Below, one piece after another: positions 50,395 through 60,304 of a DNA stretch of 64,000 nucleotides. The notes under the pieces are model-generated. The model was given only the letters and a program-made list of their open reading frames with translations. It made no database searches and was not told the origin of the DNA. Each line of letters starts with the position of its first letter. Within the stretch, counting starts at the first letter, position 1. The position numbers and the translations under genes were made by a program. The DNA is taken from assembly GCA_916048095.2 (NCBI GenBank), contig OU696585.1, forward strand, positions 6,049,460 to 6,113,459. Reading direction: 5' to 3'. Origin of the DNA: Sacculina carcini (taxonomy: Eukaryota > Arthropoda > Thecostraca > Sacculinidae).

Positions 50395-50470
50395 AGCTTA
50401 GTAACAACAACACATGTATTTGATATAGCGCTCTAATTATCATAGGCGCGAGGAACGGCTAGTTATAAAA
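50395..50470 (-). repeat. LINE/SINE 3'-end fragment
   Basis: Read on the minus strand, CGCGCCTATGATAATTAGAG followed by CGCTATATCAAATACA and a short GTT tail resembles the LINE 3' end at 49205-49260. Probably a severely truncated insertion in the opposite direction. Confidence 0.45.
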
Positions 50471-50950
50471 TGTATACAATGTGGAATTAACAAAACAGTA
50501 TCGCATAAACAAAGATATAAGCAGCGATATACTATGAAGGAACAGCTGAAAATAACTACTGATCAAAAGATCACAGTTATTCACACAATATAATTATTCA
50601 TCAGAGGAGACACCGAGAAGATATGTACAAAGAGAAGTGGAAAAAGACCTGTAAGAGAGAGAAGATCGAATTAGTAAGCAATATACATGTGTAAGCAAGC
50701 AAATGTAAAATTTTGACAGCCAAACAAATATCATGTTTTCATTTTCAGAGCTTATATATCAACCAATTTTCCTTCTTATTCTAATTTATACACTTTCTAT
50801 GCCTGGGAAAAGTTACTAAACCCCGTTACTGAATTAGAATGGTTTACTTCGATACAGAACTTGTTTATCTTTCGTGATTGTCTGTATCTCAGTGTTGTGC
50901 GAGTTTGCTAGGTTTTTTGTTTGTGTTAGTTGGCACGCATTATCAGGAGA
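50471..50950. other. Non-coding sequence upstream of the THAP remnant
   Basis: No coding region or known repeat recognised. Confidence 0.3.
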
Positions 50951-50951
50951 G

Positions 50952-52016
50952 ATGCCTTCTATGTGCTGTGTTCCGGGGTGCAGAGGAAACTACGACGCAG
51001 AACACAAAGTTAGCGTGTTCTCGTTCCCAAAAGACGAAGAACTCAACAAAAAATGGCAGAGGGCTAACCAAATTAACCAACCAAGTACACCAGAGTAAGT
51101 TGAATAGAAAGTACTTAATATTTATTAATGATCGTTTTTACTCATGAAATTTAGCTTCGTACAGCTTGTGATATACGCGCTTAAATCAGTTATCGCTATA
51201 AAACATGTGTTCATCCCAGAGAGAGTAGGTACAGAGTTGTATTTGGTCATGCTCAAATAGGAAAAGGAAGCCAGGAAAGTTTCAGACGGATTGTTTGGAG
51301 GAGCGGTTTGGTCAGTACAGGAGGTTGTCAGGTTGCACTTATATTTCCAACCGTCAATTATTCGAGTGTGAAAAAAAATCAGATTAAGATCATTGATTGA
51401 TTTAAAATTGCCCGTGCTCAAAGGTAGTATCACATTAAAAGGTGTGACATGCTCACCAGAATACCATCCCGATAGATTAAGACAGGCAGCCGAAGGTTTT
51501 ATTATTTATATTTGTAGTGCAGATATCCAAAATTGTCAAAAATATCTCCCTGTCATTGTTTATGTAGCCGGTTATTGCTCCTATTCTATTTCAAAAAAAC
51601 AACACTGTGATTCGTGTAAAAGTATTTTAACTAACAAAGATGAAACATTGTCAGCCGAACACTTTTCATATGTTAAAGGAATTGATAGAGGATTTTTACA
51701 GTATCCTAGCGATATCGTTGTTAATATTGTCATGTTTTCTTATTTAACTGTTAAAAAATGTTTTGAGGTTAGGGAATTTTCGACTGTAGGTAGGCAAAGG
51801 GAAATTGCTCTTTTTCACGTTTTGCAACAGCTCAATGACCACGGAATCATGTTTAATACCTCGCATTGTGTTAACAACCATAAACTAGATTCAGTTGTAG
51901 AAAAAATTGTGTGGGCGAGTGTGAATGTACTTCTTGATAATTATTGTTCCGATCAAAATTCATGTATTTGTGCCAAAAATTTCAAACGAAAACTGTCTAC
52001 GTTGTCGCGTGTGTAA
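50952..52016 (+). pseudogene. P-element/THAP9-like transposase, internally deleted
   Basis: ATG at 50952 starts MPSMCCVPGCRGNYDAEHKV with SVFSFPKDEELNKKWQRA, an N-terminal THAP zinc finger (C2CH type). The exon ends at CCAGA and the donor GTAAGT (51092). The frame 51393-52016 has the THAP9-like C-terminal region: IVYVAGYCSYSISKKQHCDS, IDRGFLQYPSDIVVNI and WASVNVLLDNYC with a basic end. The RNase H-like catalytic middle is absent: only about 300 bp separate the two parts. This is therefore a deletion derivative, like internally deleted P elements. Confidence 0.7.
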
Positions 52017-52470
52017 TCGTTGTATGTGTGTGATTTGCCTGTGTGGTTTTATAATATATTCAATTGTTAAGCTTACAATTGATTTTAACTGTGCAGAAGT
52101 GTATTAAGTAGGATAAATTGTGTATTATTGAAAACCAGAGCGATGATAGGTTTCCTGCACTAGAAAAACTGAGTGATTGCGGTGTTATGCTTGTTTACTT
52201 GTACTGTTCTAAACATCGTAATTTACAATTAATTGCTGAAAATTTTTGTGCACCTCTGTAAATGTTCTTCTGAACAATAGTTGTTGTGACAGAAATTTAT
52301 CTACGATTAATTAGAGAAATTGAAGCGACAACGTTCCGCATTGTATCGTGTATGGTCGTTGCATGTTTGTTTTTTTACTGTTTTATGCCTTTGTGGGCTT
52401 ATAATATATTCAGTTATTCTATTTGCAATTGTATTTGAAGCTTCTTATGTTGGCAACATGATTTGCAAAC
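52017..52470 (+). repeat. Diverged second copy of the THAP9-like 3' region
   Basis: The segment from about 52220 repeats features of 51920-52110 in the same order: a TGTTCTTCTGAACAATAGTTG block aligned with the NVLLDNYC codons, TTGTATCGTGTATGGTCGTT, then TATAATATATTCAGTTATTC. It has stops in all frames. An older tandem duplicate. Confidence 0.45.
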
Positions 52471-52564
52471 TTAATTGAGCCGGAATACAAGTCAAACACC
52501 CGCACTAAGCACAATTTCTAATAACAACGCATGTCGCCCGTACGAGTGAAGCCACCGCAATCGA

Positions 52565-52690
52565 TGACGTCATACTTTCGTGAAAGGGCCTGTATCTAGG
52601 TGGCGTTGGTTGGCTACTACCCTTTGTGACATATGACGTCACACTCGCCCCTTGCCCCCCCCCCTATGACGTCACTCCCTTATGACGTCA
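52565..52690. promoter_or_regulatory. Cluster of four palindromic CRE (TGACGTCA) sites
   Basis: TGACGTCA occurs at 52565-52572, 52634-52641, 52667-52674 and 52683-52690. This octamer is the full CREB/ATF binding site. Four in 126 bp is far above chance. A C-rich run (CCCCCCCCCC, about 52655-52664) lies between the second and third. It could be an enhancer or promoter, or the terminal region of the Polinton-like element. Confidence 0.5.
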
Positions 52691-52699
52691 TCCCCCTCT

Positions 52700-53010
52700 G
52701 ACCTACTCTTAACCTAACTTCTTTTTTTTTCTTCTTTTTTTTCCTATTATATACCTAACCTAACTTTTTTTCTGTATTCCATAACTAACCTAACTTTTTT
52801 CTTTATTCCATACCTAACCTAACTTTTTTCTTTATTATATACCTAACCTAACTTTTTTCTTTATTATATACCTAACCTAACTTTTTTCTTTATTCCATAC
52901 CTAACCTAACCTTTTTCTTTATTATATACCTAACCCAACCTAACTTTTTTCTGTATTCCATACCTAACCTAACTTTTATCTTTATTATATACCTAACCTA
53001 ACCTAACTTT
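52700..53010. repeat. Minisatellite of 25-30 bp units containing CCTAACCTAAC
   Basis: Units of the type ATACCTAACCTAAC-TTTTTT-CTTTATT repeat about ten times with small changes in the linker. The core is CCTAA, the pentamer of the TTAGG telomere repeat of many arthropods, but it occurs only two or three times per unit separated by T-rich linkers. Confidence 0.75.
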
Positions 53011-53731
53011 ATGTGTTTTAAATATACATACCTGATGGGTTTCGAACCGGGGTCCTCGCAGAGTTCGACCACAGCAGCGTTTTACGGGGAATGTTTAATA
53101 GGACTGAATATTGTTTTTGTCTTTAAAAGCCATTTTACGTCACATTTGTATTTAATAATTATTTCGCGTCACATTTGTTTGCGTCACGATATATCGGGAT
53201 CGCCAAGTCGATGTTTGGCAGAGGCATGAATATAATAATTTTCAATCATAATTGAAATATATATAAAAAACGGTTTGACTAAATCGGTCGCAAAGACAAT
53301 GTTCCAATATGACGATGAATCACTCGCCACGTTTATATAAAGTGTCTGGTTTATGTCAAATATTGCGGTAAGGTAATCGGATTAAAATGCCAGATGAATT
53401 CATTGGCGTCAAGCCAAGGATGAATATTTTGAATATATTTACCGGATACACAGGTATGGGATTAAAACATTTGCCGGTAACAAAGACCAAATTTACACGC
53501 AATTTATGTAAATTTAGCCGAAACGAATGCCTGTGAATCACTAGCTACGTTTATATAACGTGTCTGGTTTATGTCAAACACTGACTAAATCGGATTAAAA
53601 CGCTATTCGACTGTGTCGGAATTGAGACAAAAATGACTTGCAACGAAATGACCTTTGTGTATTTTCACTTGATACACAACTATGGCAAACATACAAGTGG
53701 AAATCATGTAGAATAATATTGACGACACGAT
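53011..53731. repeat. Non-coding region with two diverged direct repeats
   Basis: A segment of about 50 bp with GTTTATATAAAGTGTCTGG near 53333 recurs with changes near 53550 (GTTTATATAACGTGTCTGG). Flanking sequence with GATACACA elements is also loosely repeated. No coding potential. Confidence 0.5.
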
Positions 53732-54004
53732 TCAACGAACACATCGTGAACACAAATGTTTGTTGATTTTTCGATCAATTTTGATGATGTAAATCATATC
53801 GTGTGTCTCATACACAATTTCCAGTTCAGCCGACCATGCATCAGGCACAGAAACACCTTCTTGTAGAGCGTCCGAAAGACACACGTCAAACGTTGTGTAC
53901 TCCTTGTACGATTCGCTGATGATGTGTTTGCTATCTGACGAACTACCACCAACATAGCGATAGTTATAATTAGGCACTAGTGTAGCAGGAGAAACACAGC
54001 TCAT
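53732..54004 (-). CDS. Small hypothetical ORF (90 codons) at the edge of the Polinton-like element
   Basis: Starts at ATG 54004 (MSCVSPATLVPNYNYRYVGG), followed by a Ser-rich part and VPDAWSAELEIVYETHDMIY, and ends in a basic, Cys-containing tail. No family recognised. It is divergent from the plus-strand gene at 54187 with about 180 bp between them. Confidence 0.35.
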   Translation of the reverse strand: MSCVSPATLVPNYNYRYVGGSSSDSKHIISESYKEYTTFDVCLSDALQEGVSVPDAWSAELEIVYETHDMIYIIKIDRKINKHLCSRCVR

Positions 54005-54186
54005 GGTGTTTATACAAAGAAAGATAAACATTGACTGTAAGAACGAAATTATCAAACACGGAGTGATGGCGATAATTATGACGCATGCGCCGAAAAGTAG
54101 TGCAAGTAGTGTCAGCCGTGATACGCAGTTGAGCTCGAGACGTTTGCGGGCGAGGTTGTGTAGTTTTTTATTGCGGAATTGTCAAC

Positions 54187-54780
54187 ATGAGTCAGGTGAA
54201 TACAAGCGTTGATACGGCCAAGCGGATCCTACCATTAGAACATCATGCGGTCAAGTTTGTTGCCGACACACCATTAATCTGTGGACACCCGCTGGAGCAG
54301 AGGATTTGGATTATTTTCGGACGACTGGAAAAACACAGTCAGACGGATTTCGAACACTTACAAAAACAGTTTACTAATATTATGCAACTGGAGCGATATT
54401 TTGACCCCTTTTGGAAACTTCGTCGCGGCGCGGTCAGAATATTCACCAACGAGGAGCGTGCACTACAGATTGTGATCGATACACTTATGAGTCGGCCAAT
54501 GAGAGATGCTGTTCTTGGAGCCGTTGCAGCTGCTTTATCATTCAAAGTGTTGTCGGTGGCGTTGGTGCGAAATGACGAGACTCAGATTTACCGGCCGCTC
54601 GATGAGACCCGCAACACAATGGAGTGTATGAAGACCATTGTTATGAGCTACTACGACTCGAGAAAACAGTACTTGACCGAAACCAAGGTTTATCGTGAAT
54701 TTAAAGCCGACAAAATGATGATGATTGTGCACAATAAGGTTCAAGGTGAACCACAAAGTAAACGGAACAAAATTTGTTGA
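54187..54780 (+). CDS. Hypothetical protein of the Polinton-like element (197 residues)
   Basis: Starts ATG 54187 (MSQVNTSVDTAKRILPLEHH) and ends at TGA 54780. Mostly helical and mixed charged, with HPLEQRIWIIFGRLEKHSQT, LERYFDPFWKLRRGAVRIFT and a basic C-terminus (QGEPQSKRNKIC). No transmembrane segment, zinc cluster or known motif seen. It is intact and converges with the minus-strand gene ending at 54878. Polintons commonly carry short lineage-specific genes, so membership in the element is plausible but unproven. Confidence 0.5.
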   Translation: MSQVNTSVDTAKRILPLEHHAVKFVADTPLICGHPLEQRIWIIFGRLEKHSQTDFEHLQKQFTNIMQLERYFDPFWKLRRGAVRIFTNEERALQIVIDTLMSRPMRDAVLGAVAAALSFKVLSVALVRNDETQIYRPLDETRNTMECMKTIVMSYYDSRKQYLTETKVYREFKADKMMMIVHNKVQGEPQSKRNKIC

Positions 54781-54877
54781 ATTATTCAATGTGTACGGTA
54801 TACCAATACATTTCGTAATGTGTCGCAAGAGTTTTATTAGTGCGCGCGAAAAAAACACTTTGTTATCGTTCAATTTA

Positions 54878-55183
54878 TTAAAATGGTAGCATGCGCGGTG
54901 TACACAGATTCATTGCATACATAAATTTAGCGAAATGTTGACAACGTAAAATACAGCACTTTGTAGGAATGACATGGTTATATGGACACGGTGTGATGTT
55001 GGGTAGTACATGTATGTCGCGTGCGTTCATGGATAAGTAGTCGGGTAGGCTGTCTTCGATATTTTCAATGTGTAGTTCAAGTAGATGCGAAAGTCGACTA
55101 GTCTTGTCGAGTTCTTTGGCGTAGATGTGGTCGGGTGCTAGACGTTGTATGAGGGAACTTGCGTCGCGTAGCCTTTCTTCATA
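54878..55183 (-). pseudogene. C-terminal half of a Polinton-associated protein, cut by a mariner insertion
   Basis: Read from the transposon edge (55183) on the minus strand: an acidic/helical part (HIYAKELDKTSRLSHLLEL), then a C/H-rich end with TPCPYNHVIPTKCCILRCQH, and TAA at 54878-54880 overlapping an AATAAA signal. The frame agrees with that of the N-terminal half on the other side of the mariner element, counting one TA. The CxxxH...CC...C end could bind zinc. Confidence 0.55.
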
Positions 55184-56574
55184 CAGGGTGACACAAAAAA
55201 ACAGAGCTCACTAAAAGTCTTATAACTCCTGAAATTTTATTCAGTTTGAAACAAAAATTCAATGGAAATATGTACAACCTATGTAGCCAACATCTGCAAA
55301 GTCTCAATTCTGTACAACAAAAACTCGTTGTTCTACAGCCGCTCAAAGATATGTTCCAGATGCGCGCCCCGGCGCTGCAGGCATACTTGGATTCGCCTGG
55401 CAAAGTTCTCAATGACCCTCCTGCACTCCTCTCTCGGGATGGCTCTGATGGCTGCTGTGATGGCTGCTTTGAGGTGAGGGATGGTCTGGGGGTTGTGCTC
55501 ATACACCCTGTCCTTGAGGTAACCCCACAGGTAGAAGTCTGGGGGGTTCATGTCTGGTGAGTGCGGTGACCACTCCGGGTTGCACCTGCGGCTGATGAGT
55601 CGGTCATCGAAGCGCTGCTGCAGCCACTCCAGGGATTCATTGGAGGTGTGAGGGGTGGCTCCGTCCTGTTGAAACCACTGGAGGGCTCTGTCAATGCCTC
55701 TACGCCGGCCAAGTGCTACCCAGAACTTGCGCAGGATCTGGATGTAGCGCTCCGTGTTCACAGTCAAGGGCCGCTCGTCATCGTCCTCAAACCAGAATGG
55801 CCCGATAATGCCATGAGTTGAAATGGCCACCCAGACAGTACACTTGACAGAGTGCAAGGGCCTTTGCAGGCAGTGGTCAGGGAGTGTGCTGCCCCAGAAG
55901 ATGTTATTCTTAGAGTTAACGTGCCCAGACAGCAGAAAGTGGGCCTCGTCTGAAAAACCACATGTTGTCGAGAAAGTCCGGTTCATCGACAATCTTGTCT
56001 GAAAACCACTGGCACATGGTTACTCGCTTCCTCATGTCGTCAGCTGTGAGCTTGTGCTTGATTTGAATCCTGTAGGGATAAAGATGGAGATCTGAGATCA
56101 AAATTCTTCTTACAGACTCCCGGTTGATGCCAAGCTCTTGACTTCGCCGACGCACAGACTTGCTTGGGCTGCGGACAACAGAGTCTCTGACTGCAGCAAC
56201 ATTGTCTTGTGTCCGTGATGATTTTGGTCACCCAGAGTGTGATTGTCTGTTTTTGTCTTTTGCATTGAGGTTATTCACAGTCCCATGGGTTCTGAATTTT
56301 TTAACCCATCCGCAGATCACTGAGGTGACAGGAAATTCACGACAATTGAAATGGTCTTTGAATCGCAATTGCGTTTTCCGGAAAGACTTCAGCCGAAAAT
56401 ATGTCTCAACTGCAAATGTATTTTGCTCTGTAGTCCAAGGCATCTCGAAGCTCACACGTGGTAGACTCTTAGATCAATCCGTCTTCTTAATGATCTGAAA
56501 CAAATAACAGAATTACTTGAATATTGCGGAAATTATTCAACTTTTTATGAGCTCTGTTTTTTTGTGTCACCCTG
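55184..56574 (-). mobile_element. Mariner/Tc1-superfamily transposon (rosa-like), second copy, minus strand
   Basis: Ends CAGGGTGACAC and GTGTCACCCTG, flanked by TA (55182-55183 and 56575-56576), 1391 bp, same length as the copy at 34730-36120. The transposase gene is broken: a CGA codon in the intact copy is TGA here (in the GGTCACCCAGAG region, about 56228-56238), and one extra base in a short T/A run near 55952-55956 shifts the frame after FLDNMWF. Confidence 0.92.
55333..56455 (-). pseudogene. Broken rosa-like transposase
   Basis: Pieces: 56228-56455 (N-terminal HTH), 55916-56231 (linker and first part of the catalytic domain) and 55333-55992 (catalytic core with SDEAHFLLSG, FQQDGATPHT and SPDMNPPDFYLWGY). 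The C-terminal ERL end is retained (55333). One nonsense change and one single-base insertion relative to the intact copy. Confidence 0.85.
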
Positions 56575-56795
56575 TACTTGTGCGTGTTGTAAGGATTGTA
56601 ATTATATTCCAAGCCGTGTAGGGTCGCCGTCAAAAATAGAAAATGGTTGCGTCGCTCAGCGTTGAGTTTTAAATGTGGAGGCGGTAAGATGGTGTGCCAC
56701 AAGTACCCCGAACACAGGTCATGCACAGCCAATTCCTTGACAACAAAAGAAGAATCCTTGTGCTGGAAACCGTCGCAGTCTACAAGTATGACCAT
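56575..56795 (-). pseudogene. N-terminal half of a Polinton-associated protein with a nuclease-like start
   Basis: ATG at 56795 gives MVILVDCDGFQHKDSSFVVK then ELAVHDLCSGYLWHTILPPP. A hydrophobic strand with paired acidic residues (VDCDG), followed by a beta hairpin, resembles the first strand of RNase H-fold exonucleases. The family is widespread in invertebrate genomes as uncharacterised proteins. It is cut by the mariner element; the rest is at 54878-55183. The start overlaps the protease stop by 16 nt. Confidence 0.5.
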
Positions 56796-57231
56796 ATCAG
56801 CGCTAAAAGCTGATTGTTGATAGCAGGATCGGTGGATAGGCACGAAACAAAATCGTGCAGATCCCAGCCGGCGTCAAACAATGCAACAAATAGAGCACAG
56901 TACTGTCCACACACGTCCGAGTCCGGCGCCTGAATGACGCGCGTGTTCAACATGCATCGACTGTAATTGACATGTTTGCTTATAAAATTTACAAACGAGG
57001 GATGCCAGATGGGTGAGTTGCCAGACGAATCGAAATATTGGAGATTTTCACCGTCCCAGGCAAACACGACCCAATACAGACCCGATTGCCATTGCGGCTG
57101 TATATTCACAATAATTGATGTGCGCACACCGCGAGCAAATGTGAAATGTTTTAGCCGGTCGCACGCCCAAACCCCCCCCCCCGAAATGTGGCGACTGTGT
57201 CGAGCAGCCGTTCCAATTCAAGAGCGTTCAT
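56780..57231 (-). pseudogene. Adenain-like cysteine protease of the Polinton-like element, frame broken at a C11 run
   Basis: ATG at 57231 starts MNALELERLLDTVATF; then a C11 run on the plus strand (57172-57182) leaves the two parts in different frames. The second part carries GLYWVVFAWDGENLQYFDSS (aromatic residue where the catalytic His precedes Trp in relatives; Asp-Ser of the YFDS strand) and APDSDVCGQYCALFVALFDA (Cys nucleophile in the VCGQYC segment). It is the maturation protease expected in Polintons (Ulp1/adenain fold). The start ATG overlaps the MCP stop as ATGA. Confidence 0.75.
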
Positions 57232-58518
57232 AGTTGAAAATGTGTGCTGACACGTCCGGCGCTGTCAATTGTGATTTCGTTCTCAAACGTGGCGTAGATT
57301 AGAACGTTAATTGTCTCGGGTAGAGCGTAGGAGAATGCCAGCTCACACCTCACATTACCTTGTTCACGCGGATGCAAATGATCACCACCACACTGATCCG
57401 GAGTCAAATCTACAATAAACAGAGTATAGCCGGACGCATAATCATCATGTGTGATATCCAGGCCCTGGTTTTCCGTATCGAGGCCGGTGCCGTCAAACAG
57501 TGACAGATACAATCTCATATATAGACCCTTTGTGAAATCGGGGCGATAGGGGTGCGTGGGATACGGCTCGCCATTTATATAGAACTGAAGACTGTTTAGA
57601 TGGTAGTGGTGAAAATTCCATGGGTTTTTCTGTAGCGATCCATGATACGCTTCAGTGCTCACGAGTCCCAGCAGAATTTGTCGCGGCACTTGTGAGGTGA
57701 AAATATTATTCAGCGTTCCACTCATGTTTCCTTTGGGGAGAGTATATTTTTTTCAGTAGAACTCGTGGAATAGGATAACGGGCTGGTGTCTTCGCCAACT
57801 GTTTGTGAAAATTCACCCACATCGAGTCGGAAAGCGTTATTTTCTCGACATGCACACACAGGTCGACAATTTCAATCTTGTATTCTCCCTCGGCACCGAG
57901 TAGAGCAAACTGATCAGAGTTTCGAATCAGTTTGAGTTTCTCCGAAACTGTACCGGGCAATATACGACATTGATGGTTGGTATCCAGCTGTAGCGGTATA
58001 CAAAAATCAAAAACTCTGCTTCCAGCCACCCATTGTTTGCGTTCGTTAAAACCAATGTTCAAAAGTTTAACATCATGCAAGTGTCCAGCAGTATCTTTAC
58101 GCCAAAAACCCGACCGTAAATGACCGTTTTTAGCGTTCTGGTTATACGACAACAACGTCTCAAGATAGGCACGATAGCCATAGAGCGCGCTGGAATCCGA
58201 TACAATAGTATCACCAATCTGATAGTCAATCTGTTTGAAGAGAGCATGTGGTAGCAGGTTGACAACGCTCACGTTGGCGTCGTCCATTAGTTCGCTACCG
58301 TCACGATTGACAACACGTGCTTTGCCATAGAGCTTGGTTTTTGATGGACGCGTAGACGATTTACCGAGCGCAGGTAAGTGAAATTCAAACGGACCTTCGC
58401 TGCTTAGTCGATTCACCGGGTAATATACATGGGTTTTGGACGATTTCACACTGGTTTCAAACACTGGTCGAGAGAATACCTCGGTTATTTCACAAGCGCA
58501 TTCGTCTACGTTTTGCAT
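57228..58518 (-). pseudogene. Major capsid protein of the Polinton-like element (F54H12.2-like, double jelly-roll), split by one frameshift
   Basis: The N-terminal frame from ATG 58518 (MQNVDECACEITEVFSRPVF) has the family features SSEGPFEFHLPALGKSSTR, LFKQIDYQIGDTIVSDSSAL and YGYRAYLETLLSYNQNAKN. The C-terminal frame (57725-57228) has PRQILLGLVSTEAYHGS, NPWNFHHYHLNSLQFYING and ALPETINVLIYATFENEITI. The frame change is at or near the T7 run 57747-57753. Together about 430 residues, as expected. Polinton capsid proteins of this family were predicted to be double jelly-roll proteins. The gene overlaps its upstream neighbour by 29 nt and the protease by 4 nt. Confidence 0.85.
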
Positions 58519-58879
58519 TGTCAAAGATGTCGCGTTCCTGTTGACGTCGTTGACCAACACCTTTTCGTTTCGTCGGTCGTCGAGAGACTGATTGATTCGT
58601 CGCACGATTTAAACTATTTATACTGGTTCGAAGAATACGTTTAGCTTCGTGTCGAGAGCGATTGCGGACGGCTTGACTTGCATTTTCTCCGTCGAGAACG
58701 TCTTGCAGTGTGCGTACCCCCGTCTTCAAGGCGGATTTGGCCAGATGTTTTGTCAGAGGTTGTTTGGCAACAGTTTTGACGGCGGGTATCACCACTCTCA
58801 TTAAGCCTCTGAAAATACTCCCAAGTCCGCTGCCACGCTGTATCATTGGACCTCGAAATATCAACTGAGAATTTGTCAT
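58490..58879 (-). CDS. Small basic core/minor virion protein (adenovirus pX/pVI-like), 129 residues
   Basis: ATG at 58879. An N-terminal glycine-rich amphipathic stretch (QRGSGLGSIFRGLMRVVIPA) is followed by a helical part with KSALKTGVRTLQDVLDGENA. The C-terminus is strongly basic (RRPTKRKGVGQRRQQERD and a final KRRRMRL). The pattern matches the small glycine-start, Arg-rich virion proteins reported in adintoviruses and Polintons, likened to adenovirus core or cement proteins. Intact. Overlaps the upstream gene by ATGA. Confidence 0.7.
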   Translation of the reverse strand: MTNSQLIFRGPMIQRGSGLGSIFRGLMRVVIPAVKTVAKQPLTKHLAKSALKTGVRTLQDVLDGENASQAVRNRSRHEAKRILRTSINSLNRATNQSVSRRPTKRKGVGQRRQQERDIFDNAKRRRMRL

Positions 58880-60304
58880 TGTTGTTTTTGCATAAAATGT
58901 AGTGTCAGGTACGAACGACCGTGGTGAAATGGAACCAATTCCCCATTGCTCTGTCTTATATGCACTCCCAGATCGGTAATGAACTCATCTTCCAGCGGTA
59001 CATACTGAATTTGATTGAATGTTCGATGAATTTGAGGTGATTGTATATCGTTCGTGTACGGACTGACAACGCGTAATACCGGAGCCATAGTATCACCAAC
59101 CATCTGCGCCTGTAGCTTGTCCATGTAGATATACAAAAATGCTGGGTTGAGTCGACTTACATCCATCACATTCGACGAGCGTGTATGTTTTGCAATAACA
59201 ACGCGACAATCTGACACTACGTGGCTGGTGAACCCAAGAGCCCTAGCTATATTGGTGCTTACTGATACGTCAGTGTCCCCACACCATAAATGTCCACCAG
59301 TATCCAGAGTGAGCGCTTGTCTACCGCAAACATAGTGGAAATTTTCCAGCAGCGCCTGATTGGATTTGTAGTGCCCTGTGATGAGTTGGAATGTCTCACC
59401 ATCAATCTCGAATTCATCCATACCTTTTTCTACATTCAACCAGCGAGCGGAAAATGTGATTTCGGCCAGTCCAACAGTCCACGAACGATCTAGATTCAGT
59501 GGCGCCGGTAGCTGAACACGAAATTGAGATGCAGTGTTTCCAGGATAAAGGTGTAGACAACTCGAACTGTCCAACGATACATAGAAGCATTGGCTGGACA
59601 TTTTTAGAAAATGCAGCGTCAAAATTAGACCCGGGCCGGCAGTGAAAGGGAATTTCTTACGAGACTCGTCAAGGATTTTCACCTGAACAGTAGATATATT
59701 GGAATGTGACAAAGGTTCATAATACATTTGATTAAATACCAATTCTTGAATCGGAGAGGTGTCACACACATGTATTTGACGGAGTTGTGGCTGCAGTGAG
59801 CGGTTGACAATTTGTGCAGCTACAAGATCTGTTTCCATAGTCAACAATTGTGTCGAGGCCGGGTCCAACGGAAACGGTGTGGACATGATCATAGTGATAT
59901 CGCTGGCGTCAAACACACAATAATGTGCATAGCGATATTGCCGTTTCGAGTGCGCTATCGATCCGTTGACATGCAATAGTCGGGAAAATTGTTCGCTTAT
60001 GTGCAACACAATGTCTGTAACCTCCAACCATAAATGATTGTCTCGTGATACTCTTACTTTCACATGATCACTATTCACATGCGTTTGTAGCGCCGAAATT
60101 AATGTATCGACAGTATACTTGCCAGCATACACTGTTGAGGATTTATTGAGATCGCCCGTATTTGGACTGTACTCTGAAAATATTATTTCTTTGTTGAGGG
60201 TCAGCCAGTTATCACCGAAAATTCACCGAAAATTCAGCGGTGGTGTTATGTGCGAAGGTCTTAGTGCTCGCCACACTTGGCAGCGTCACATAAAACTCAT
60301 TCAT
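58876..60304 (-). pseudogene. Two-domain virion-type protein of the Polinton-like element, N-terminal frame break
   Basis: The probable start is ATG 60304 (MNEFYVTLPSVASTKTFAHN). This frame stops at 60212-60214, in an 11-bp tandem repeat (GAATTTTCGGT twice, about 60216-60237). The remaining 1.3 kb are open to 58876. The large part contains HLYPGNTASQFRVQLPAPL with WTVGLAEITFSARWLN, a motif known in Polinton-associated proteins. The N- and C-terminal halves resemble each other. Function unknown; a penton- or fibre-like role is a guess from gene order. The stop overlaps the next gene's start. Confidence 0.65.

Noticed and set aside
52700..53010. Interstitial telomere repeat
   Set aside because: The CCTAA pentamer occurs only two or three times per unit with T-rich linkers between, so it is a minisatellite and not a telomere tract.
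57747..57753. Programmed frameshift in the capsid gene
   Set aside because: No reason for a capsid protein to be split here; the protease and polymerase of the same element break at homopolymers too.
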